From Verrucomicrobiales bacterium (GTDB taxonomy: Bacteria; Verrucomicrobiota; Verrucomicrobiia; Limisphaerales; UBA9464): 8,590 bases of DNA. Within the stretch, counting starts at the first letter, position 1. Each line of letters opens with the position of its first letter. Both the position numbers and the translations under genes were made by a program. Of this stretch, positions 6,401 to 8,590 are shown piece by piece. Location of the stretch: assembly GCA_003445095.1 (NCBI GenBank), contig DLVS01000551.1, forward strand, positions 1-8,590, given 5' to 3'. Below the pieces are notes generated by a model. It searched no databases, had not been told where the DNA came from, and saw only the letters and a list, made by a program, of their open reading frames with translations.

Positions 6401-8590
6401 ACTGGGTGCCCCGCAGGGATCAGGGTGGCGCCCATATTGTGGAACTGTCGGCGACCAATGACGACGGCAGCCGTGCTGTCCAAATCTTTCAGATCGTGGT
6501 GGAGGATCAGGTGAATGTGCCCCCACGTTTTGAGTCTTCCGCCCCCAGCACCGCGAGGTTCGGAGAAGTCTACCTTTATCAACCGTTAATGGCCGATGAT
6601 GATGGAGACTCTCTCACCTTGGAGCTGCCAGTAGCTCCCGAGGGAATGCGCATCGACGCGGCTTCAGGTAGGATTGCGTGGCGGCCGCAGGTTGACCAAT
6701 TGGGAAGTCACGACGTCGTGATACAAGCTGCGGACGGCCGCGGCGGTGTGGCCGCCCAATCGTTTACGGTTGAGGTGCGGGGCGCGAACCGACCTCCCGC
6801 GTTTGTCGAGGCTCCGCCCGTGTTCGCGACTGCAGGGACGCCTTATAGTTATCAATTGAAGGCTTATGATCCTGAAGGGGACACCCTCTGGTTTTATGTC
6901 ACCAATGCTCCACAATATTTCGGCCCCCAATGGTCCTTCGTGGTGGAAACGAACGGAGTCATCGACTGGACTCCCATACTGAATGTTGCTGGTACGAATA
7001 GGTTGGAATTCGTTGTCGCGGATTCTGAAGGAGCGATGGCGACGGAAACCTTTACTTTCATTGTCCAGGCATCGGGAAGAAACGATCCGCCGAATTTCGT
7101 CAGTGAACCGCGCGTGCAGACTCGCTTCGGAGTTCCCTGGATCTACCTCGCCCGCGCTGAAGATCCCGATGCCGGGCGTTTGACGATTCGGCTTCGGTCG
7201 GGTCCCATCGATATGGGGATCACCAACCAGGTGATTGCGGCCGATGGCACCACCTGGCAAGCGCCGTTAAACGGCACGTTCGTCGTTTGGACCCCCTCCC
7301 GCGATGCGATTGGCCAGCATGAAGTCGTGCTTGAGGTAAGCGACGGCAGCGGCAGTCGCAGAACCCAAAGCTTCCAACTCACAGTAGCAAACACTCTCCA
7401 GAACGGGCCGCCTCGAATTACGTCGTTACCCCCTTCCATGGGCTCGGTGGATGGACTCTTCACGTATGCAGTCGAAGCTGCCGATCCGGACCATGACCTC
7501 TTGGCTTGGCGTCTCCGTGAGGCTCCGATGGGCGCGCGGATCGATTCTGAAAATGGGACGATCCGGTGGATACCTACCGGCGAACAGGTGGGCGTGGCCC
7601 GTTTTGTGGTGGAAGTGACGGACGGGCTCCTGGGGGTTGAGCGCCAAGTGTTCGAGGTCAAGATAACCTGCGCCAACGCAGCGCCCTTCATCACTTCCTT
7701 CCCCTCAGTCTCCGTGTCAGAAGGCGAACTGTACCACTACGCACCAAGAGCAATCGATCCCGAGGGGAATCTTCTAGAGTGGACTCTGATCGAGAGCCCA
7801 CCTGATTCGTGGATCGATTCGAAAAGCGGCCTCTTCCGTTGGAACGTTCCTCAGGGAGCGGCCGGGTCTTATCCAATCCGATTAGGAGTGTCTGATTATC
7901 ATGGGGGATACAACGCTCAGTCGTTCAACCTGCAGGTGCTCGACACGAGGGCAAATCAAAGCCCGATAATCACCTCGCAGCCAATCTCTCGAACAACGTC
8001 CGGGCGGGAGTATCGATACCTGCTGACAGCCTCAGATGCGGATCAGGACTCCTTGGAGGCCACGTTGGTCCGGGGCCCGGATAGGGCGAGATTGATCCCA
8101 GTAGTGTCTCAACCTGGATTGCTGAAGTCGGAACTCTCTTGGACGCCGGATCCGACCACAAATGGACCATTCGATTTCACCATCCAGGTAACCGACTCAC
8201 GAAATGGCGAATCGGTTCAAAGGTTTTTCGTCACCGCTCGCACCAACAGCGCCCCAACCGTTGCCAGCATTCCCTTCACCAACGCGATTCCGGGACAAAG
8301 CTATCGCTACGCTCTGCGTGCGAATGATGCGAATGGTGACCCCCTGTCTATGCGGCTCGTGAATGCTCCGGACGGCATGGTCCTGGATCAAAACGGCTTG
8401 ATCCGCTGGACTCCAACCGAGGAGCAATTGGGCGACTTTATGGTGGTGGCCGAAGTCGATGACGGCTACGGGGGGATTACGCGTAAGGAGTTCACGATTG
8501 CGGTGAGGCCCGATACCACGCCCCCGTTGGTGGCCTTGAGCTTCGTTTCCGGTGGATGGCGCGGTGAGTGGAGTGGCCTCCTCGGCGAAT
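262..8590 (+). CDS. Giant secreted multidomain adhesin-like protein (LamG, CADG, CARDB, FG-GAP); 3' end beyond window
   Basis: One frame is open from 223 to the last base with no stop; 2776 codons are visible from the ATG at 262. The start was chosen because it is the first in-frame ATG after the TAG at 220-222, and a hydrophobic signal-peptide-like segment follows it. The RBS is weak, so the exact start is uncertain. Order of modules (aa): signal peptide 33-54; Y-x-x-E-Y module about 171-233; two Ig-like domains about 234-427; SFDTT/FNWTEG module about 466-633; LamG about 676-901; Ig-like about 908-996; FDP/LNVGSKEL domain about 1001-1113; CADG repeats 1-2 about 1116-1302; CARDB about 1314-1437; eight FG-GAP motifs 1472-1803; WNQH linker about 1836-1870; CARDB about 1880-1987; CADG repeats 3-10 about 1995-2748; start of another domain. 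All recognisable modules are extracellular binding or scaffold types. No catalytic site, membrane anchor or sorting signal is visible, but the C-terminus is missing. The likely role is adhesion or glycan binding at the cell surface, by inference. No frameshift was found. Confidence 0.93.
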   Translation, partial: MQLHPIDERRAAEFRNHQCTRPSRGRSGPWPRLVLSAITWWLTAHVAIPIQIQAEVLGRMVDWSSSLTLPDVANQQPSTPKRDGATRTVGTQFRNPSIIDVTKALLSRPLLSAKGDHGVLHLAKALEPKRSGDPRSKSQLDRLPVVGQHGEPFSDAAFRATIKKEPLDDGRYRILISYETDTNRQYVLEYRDDLAARSSCDLWRQVPGAPHNAGFLADTNDLPMRFYRLRLLDEPQSGLFALLINDNGNDADDGLTSDPSVTGQVTLTGADHRLEVSLDRIDGPYHTVLQPLLVAHHFQLTSELLAELNGGPLADGPHTLYLQVTDVVGTPLRSHEVSFNLDTTPPSLNIDLDPISDSLPTGDRQTTAAAVTLTGRSEPGTRVTLIPPGFEAVSREDGTFEFTNVILILGTNSFAAIAQDPQCNETVVPLEVVRLPVCPFPDGLPGWILSATPPAPGEPSGSVVARDCSVILFEGGSFHVSLSAELEIPAVPALLELVFEAPSFDTTSSGLSRDAFEVALTDLQGRPVGYTIQGANQTEPPTSKRGAGLPPRPPACFNWTEGYEPSAAPGTSLAATGSEANLYRLAVGLQGLAPGSAARLHVCLLNNDGDRGGQLTLRNLSFIGPDASLSLAGQSTPALSPIEATDRSLDDANCLSDATALTFLPESGPVFPTTTCIDAPAGLVAWWGGVMEQDGIGTNEPVLVGGVQIAAEGKPGPAFRCTEGGSVDVGQFTRLDGASEMTVAAWVLQEASGYLRSIVSQWGYYYLTNNRFMLFTTNTTDQLPAPALFVRFDDDSEGAVAGVKALPMGEWTHLAASWKSSDGLLSLYVNGKLSATNYQGAGKRLSSGPTPNAKIGDWNDVPGGTRRFPGVIDEVLLLDRALSPEDVSRLWAAGADGKGFCQPGAPELLMPSTSLGTVVLPGPLVISGRARAQEHSGLFNGIAAVEIAGQPAESLDLSGNFFSTVQIVPGYNDIEVVALDNDGRGTTNIVTVLGSACANGYATLADLTGTVLPRHGRQSFDPDSNLLYEELSLLNVGSKELFGPAWVAVQEISEPTVSVVSPDGVTRAGQTYYDFGSTLNGGRLIPGGVSAARTIAFHNPLRLPFTYSVAVLANQRSAPRFTSVPTIQATVGRDYEYHAVATDTFGGALRFEALSLPTAANFDASTGRLRWIPDTTGSFEVRIRVRNEDGDSAEQSYVVHVADAQPNRPPAFVSTPVTVARARAGSSEIAYSYHAQAVDPDANAISYSLGEGNPAGLTVDRLSGLVQWSPSETELGEQQITLQASDGNGGVAEQRFTICVLPSLTAPTFPLAQVDLSVQQIDTRGVVTDGQTLLISGTVAAWIQNKGTSPAAESFEVLFFEDRDHNGQFDALNDLALARATNTMTIQPGTAARITGSVLGPVQFAGSPISVYVDSLKRIMELNETNNVLSSHNECVRGALPRSFDPVVKWIKDRFEVEPSSDQVMMTPAVIDLDRDGIPEIIFTTYSGRGYGADGILRVVSGIDGSENFSVTDPKYRIHPSTAIAVGDLDGDGAPEIVAVDENFQVLAFDNQGRFRWRADKAWNWNLAPSIADIDSDGHPEILVSGMLLNFDGSLRWDRTSVGQHGSDSLNGFGHSIIADLDSDGILELIGGTTAYRANGDPHFINDGLGLNAIGDFDLDGLPEIVMVNGSDEVRLIEHTGALRWTAVSTNSPVSGPPLIADFDGDGFPEIGTAGRSNYIVLDRFGRTLWTNNIVDVSSGMAGSTAFDFDGDGATEIVYGDEKYLYVFRGKDGEVMFKTEKPSETLVELPIVADIDGDGSAEIVAVANDGKSDVKMHGIVVVGDRNNNWAATRSIWNQHSYHISNINDDGSIPRHEPRGWQLYNTYRVNAFPPLPEGTLAPDLLPSFVRVNKRGEARELLVRIGNAGSAGSPSGISVAAFAGDPRREGGLLGVGQITTPIKVGEFTDVVVPLTDPGIGDIWVVVDNDGSGRTRVDTCQKENDFYKTGLISPLAVAPPVFSSEPVTLAQEELAYIYHPKVENPTGTLEFGLLHAPSGMTIDSSSGKIHWVPRRDQGGAHIVELSATNDDGSRAVQIFQIVVEDQVNVPPRFESSAPSTARFGEVYLYQPLMADDDGDSLTLELPVAPEGMRIDAASGRIAWRPQVDQLGSHDVVIQAADGRGGVAAQSFTVEVRGANRPPAFVEAPPVFATAGTPYSYQLKAYDPEGDTLWFYVTNAPQYFGPQWSFVVETNGVIDWTPILNVAGTNRLEFVVADSEGAMATETFTFIVQASGRNDPPNFVSEPRVQTRFGVPWIYLARAEDPDAGRLTIRLRSGPIDMGITNQVIAADGTTWQAPLNGTFVVWTPSRDAIGQHEVVLEVSDGSGSRRTQSFQLTVANTLQNGPPRITSLPPSMGSVDGLFTYAVEAADPDHDLLAWRLREAPMGARIDSENGTIRWIPTGEQVGVARFVVEVTDGLLGVERQVFEVKITCANAAPFITSFPSVSVSEGELYHYAPRAIDPEGNLLEWTLIESPPDSWIDSKSGLFRWNVPQGAAGSYPIRLGVSDYHGGYNAQSFNLQVLDTRANQSPIITSQPISRTTSGREYRYLLTASDADQDSLEATLVRGPDRARLIPVVSQPGLLKSELSWTPDPTTNGPFDFTIQVTDSRNGESVQRFFVTARTNSAPTVASIPFTNAIPGQSYRYALRANDANGDPLSMRLVNAPDGMVLDQNGLIRWTPTEEQLGDFMVVAEVDDGYGGITRKEFTIAVRPDTTPPLVALSFVSGGWRGEWSGLLGE
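424..771 (+). other. Unassigned N-terminal region of the giant protein (aa 55-170)
   Basis: This stretch is rich in Ser, Arg, Lys and Pro, with no domain recognised and no repeats. It may be a linker or a poorly conserved first domain. A perfect 10-bp inverted repeat lies inside it at 507-529. The frame is open throughout, and the hydrophobic segment upstream is in the same frame, which argues that it is translated. Confidence 0.5.
772..960 (+). other. Verrucomicrobia-style Y-x-x-E-Y-x-D-D-L module
   Basis: Codons from Y817 onward read YVLEYRDDL, then WRQVPG, then DTNDLPMRFYRLRLLD ending at 960. The pattern 'tyr-val-glu-tyr-ser-asp-asn-leu ... W-x-x-l-p-G ... T-D-x-x-x-P-x-R-F-Y-R-v-r' is, from memory, abundant in secreted proteins of Verrucomicrobia and Planctomycetes, often near C-termini. 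It is probably a small beta-sheet module. Its function is not known to me. It is the best taxonomic hint in the window. Confidence 0.6.
961..1542 (+). other. Two bacterial Ig-like domains (aa about 234-427)
   Basis: The first begins at the tract NDNGNDADDGLTSDPSVTG (994-1050), a typical entry motif of tandem bacterial Ig-like domains, and runs through a 'DGPHTLYLQVTD' strand to about 1287. The second starts at DTTPPSLNIDLD (1285-1320). It contains TGRSEPGTRVTLI (1381-1419), then DGTFEFTNV and LGTNSFAAIAQD, the usual 'TG-x-x-EPG-x-x-V ... DG-x-F ... G-x-N' layout. Both are beta-sandwich spacers, common in surface proteins. Boundaries are approximate. Confidence 0.65.
1657..2160 (+). other. Unnamed beta-rich module with SFDTT, DAFEVALTD and FNWTEG motifs
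   Basis: The region reads as alternating strands: FHVSLSAELEIP, LLELVFEAPSFDTT (SFDTT at 1768-1782), DAFEVALTD (1801-1827), FNWTEG (1930-1947), then LYRLAVGLQGL and ARLHVCLLNNDGDRGG. The combination 'F-E-x-P-x-F-D-x-T ... D-A-F-E-v-a-L-x-D ... F-N-x-T-E-G ... L-v-N-N-D-x-D' resembles a module I associate with large PVC-bacterial surface proteins. I cannot attach a family name. A proline/basic-rich insert (aa about 538-555) precedes FNWTEG. The function is unknown; an Asp-rich end (NNDGD) hints at calcium. Confidence 0.5.
2287..2964 (+). other. LamG / concanavalin A-like lectin-glucanase fold domain
   Basis: It begins CIDAPAGLVAWW (2287-2322), the usual 'P-x-G-L-V-a-W-W' entry of bacterial LamG-like domains. 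It continues with EMTVAAWV (2479-2502, the 'f-T-v-s-a-W-v' strand), GEWTHLAASW (2686-2715), LSLYVNGKL (2734-2760) and PGVIDEVLLLDRALSPEDV (2866-2922). The last is the very conserved 'i-D-E-v-x-i-y-n-r-A-L-s-x-x-e-i' closing strand. The two flanking cysteines (2287 and 2962) may form a disulphide. Such domains bind glycans or proteins. No glycosidase catalytic residues were identified. The segment after the WW pair is more divergent than usual. Confidence 0.85.
2983..3249 (+). other. Bacterial Ig-like domain (aa about 908-996)
   Basis: The strands GPLVISGRA, NGIAAVEIAGQ, LDLSGNFFSTVQIVPGYNDIEVVALDNDGR follow the 'v-x-x-s-G-x-A ... V-x-v-n-G ... G-x-F-x-x-x-v-x-L-x-x-G-x-N-x-i-x-v-x-A-x-D-x-x-G' layout of glucodextranase-B-like bacterial Ig domains. 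It is probably a spacer between the LamG domain and the next module. A CG-alternating stretch at 3046-3056 encodes the Arg-Ala pairs. Confidence 0.65.
3262..3600 (+). other. Unnamed domain with FDPDSNLLYEELSLLNVGSK motif
   Basis: The sequence YATLADLTG ... SFDPDSNLLYEELSLLNVGSKELFGPAWV ... PFTYSVAVLA resembles a module placed before Ig/CADG repeats in planctomycete and verrucomicrobial proteins ('f-D-x-x-t-g-x-y-x-q-x-v-x-v-x-N-x-G-x-x-x-l-x-G-P'). This is a beta-sandwich-like, N-x-G-bearing layout similar to DUF11/CARDB folds. The Pfam identity is not certain. Confidence 0.45.
3607..4167 (+). repeat. CADG/He_PIG cadherin-like repeats 1 and 2
   Basis: Repeat 1 (3607-3870) carries FDASTGRLRWIP with W at 3772. 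Repeat 2 (3883-4167) starts NRPPAFV, has AVDPDANAISYSL, and LSGLVQWSP with W at 4063. The tryptophans are 97 codons apart. Family features seen: P-x-F start, Y-x-Y at about residue 20, D-P-D calcium-type linker, 'D-x-x-S/T-G-x-x-x-W-x-P', then 'G-x-x-x-i-x-x-x-a-x-D-x-x-G' and a final F-x-v-x-V strand. These are dystroglycan-type cadherin-like (putative Ig) domains. Confidence 0.85.
4201..4572 (+). other. CARDB domain 1 (aa about 1314-1437)
   Basis: It starts VDLSVQQID and contains GTVAAWIQNKGTSPAAESFEVLFF, the typical CARDB core ('v-x-v-x-N-x-G-x-x-x-a-x-x-f-x-V-x-f-f'). It ends YVDSLKRIMELNETNNV, the hallmark 'E-x-N-E-x-N-N' end. Inside is the acidic loop EDRDHNGQFDALND (4342-4383), resembling a calcium-binding loop of the D-x-D-x-N-G type. 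CARDB domains are cell-adhesion-related Ig-like folds. Confidence 0.85.
4657..5700 (+). repeat. Eight FG-GAP/VCBS-type motifs, probable beta-propeller
   Basis: Eight D-x-D-x-D-G-x-x-E-[IL] motifs begin at 4675, 4843, 4978, 5119, 5227, 5365, 5503 and 5641. Examples are DLDRDGIPEI, DLDGDGAPEI, DFDGDGFPEI and DIDGDGSAEI. Intervals are 56, 45, 47, 36, 46, 46 and 46 codons; the last three are identical. In integrin-alpha-like propellers each such loop binds one calcium. Between motifs are short L-R-W or L-x-W strands ('GRFRWRADK', 'GSLRWDRT', 'GALRWTAV', 'GRTLWTNN'), typical of blade outer strands. No cysteine occurs here. This is probably a ligand-binding domain outside the cell. Confidence 0.9.
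5761..5871 (+). other. WNQHSYHISNINDDGSIP linker after the propeller
   Basis: Codons from W5767 read WNQHSYHISNINDDGSIP, then EPRGW, then NTYRVNA. I recall a similar 'W-N-Q-H-x-Y-H-v-T-N-i-N-D-D-g-x-i-P ... n-n-f-R-x-N' block in other bacterial proteins, directly between FG-GAP repeats and a CARDB domain. The aromatic/His/Asp content suggests it closes the propeller or binds metal. The role is not known to me. Confidence 0.6.
5899..6222 (+). other. CARDB domain 2 (aa about 1880-1987)
   Basis: It starts APDLLPSFVRVN, has ELLVRIGNAGSAGSPSGISVAAF (the 'v-x-N-x-G-x-x-x-x-p-x-g-v-x-v-a-f' core), and ends IWVVVDNDGSGRTRVDTCQKENDF. That matches the 'v-D-d-D-G-x-G-x-x-x-v-x-E-C-x-E-x-N-N' end of many bacterial CARDB copies, with T in place of the usual E before the Cys. 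The core Ala-Gly-Ser pair is encoded by a perfect 9-base tandem duplication (5977-5994). Confidence 0.75.
6244..8508 (+). repeat. CADG/He_PIG cadherin-like repeats 3 to 10 (eight tandem copies)
   Basis: Eight tandem repeats start near 6244, 6514, 6781, 7078, 7405, 7672, 7957 and 8248. The diagnostic Trp of the 'I/L-x-W-x-P' motif is at 6403 (IHWVP), 6679 (IAWRP), 6967 (IDWTP), 7288 (VVWTP), 7567 (IRWIP), 7840 (FRWNV), 8140 (LSWTP) and 8407 (IRWTP). Spacings are 92, 96, 107, 93, 91, 100 and 89 codons. Each copy begins 'N/R-x-x-P-x-F/I', has a Y-x-Y strand, a D-P-D/E or D-A-D/N linker, and ends in F-x-v-x-v. Copies differ enough that no nucleotide-level tandem duplication is visible. They probably form a calcium-stiffened stalk. 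Confidence 0.9.
8509..8590 (+). other. Start of a further domain, cut by window edge
   Basis: After the last CADG repeat the frame continues DTTPPLVALSFVSGG. This is the 'D-x-T-P-P-x-V' entry used by bacterial Ig-like domains, and it mirrors the DTTPPSLN entry at 1285. Only 27 residues are visible, so the identity is open. Confidence 0.5.

Noticed and set aside
6664..7694. Two long minus-strand frames (198 and 183 codons)
   Set aside because: They are antisense to clear CADG repeats, overlap each other, and their translations show no family features.
3607..8508. Possible CRISPR or nucleotide tandem-repeat array
   Set aside because: Periodicity is only at the protein level (about 90-100 codons). 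No repeated 20-40-base units or spacers are visible.

Overview
The window looks like chromosomal DNA of a PVC-group bacterium, most likely Verrucomicrobiota (a Pedosphaera/Limisphaerales-like lineage). This is inferred from protein style, not from a marker gene. The signs are a Y-V-L-E-Y-x-D-D-L ... M-R-F-Y-R-L-R module, serial 'NG-x-I-x-W-x-P' cadherin-like repeats, and a 'WNQH-x-YH' motif after an FG-GAP propeller. Lateral transfer cannot be excluded.

Layout. Bases 1-201 are the right-hand end of an IS5-family insertion sequence: the last 63 codons of its transposase, a probable terminal inverted repeat, and a candidate TAA target duplication at 202-204. A leader of about 60 bases follows. 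One uninterrupted reading frame then starts at the proposed ATG at 262 and is still open at the last base (2776 codons visible, no stop). It fills about 97% of the window, so there is no gene-free stretch over 300 bases. No RNA gene, CRISPR array, defence operon or second protein-coding gene is supported.

The giant protein is a mosaic of extracellular modules. In order these are: a probable signal peptide (aa 33-54); a variable N-terminal stretch; the Verrucomicrobia-style Y-x-x-E-Y module; two bacterial Ig-like domains; an unnamed beta-rich 'SFDTT/FNWTEG' module; a LamG/concanavalin-A-like domain; another Ig-like domain; an unnamed 'FDP ... LNVGSKEL' domain; two dystroglycan-type cadherin-like (CADG/He_PIG) repeats; a CARDB domain; eight FG-GAP/VCBS-type Asp-rich motifs, probably a beta-propeller; the WNQH linker; a second CARDB domain; eight more CADG repeats; and the beginning of a further domain cut off by the window edge.

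This points to a secreted or surface-anchored, calcium-stabilised adhesion or carbohydrate-binding protein. No catalytic domain is visible. The IS transposase is transcribed in the same direction and ends about 60 bases before the proposed start, so the insertion may have replaced or supplied the promoter of the giant gene.
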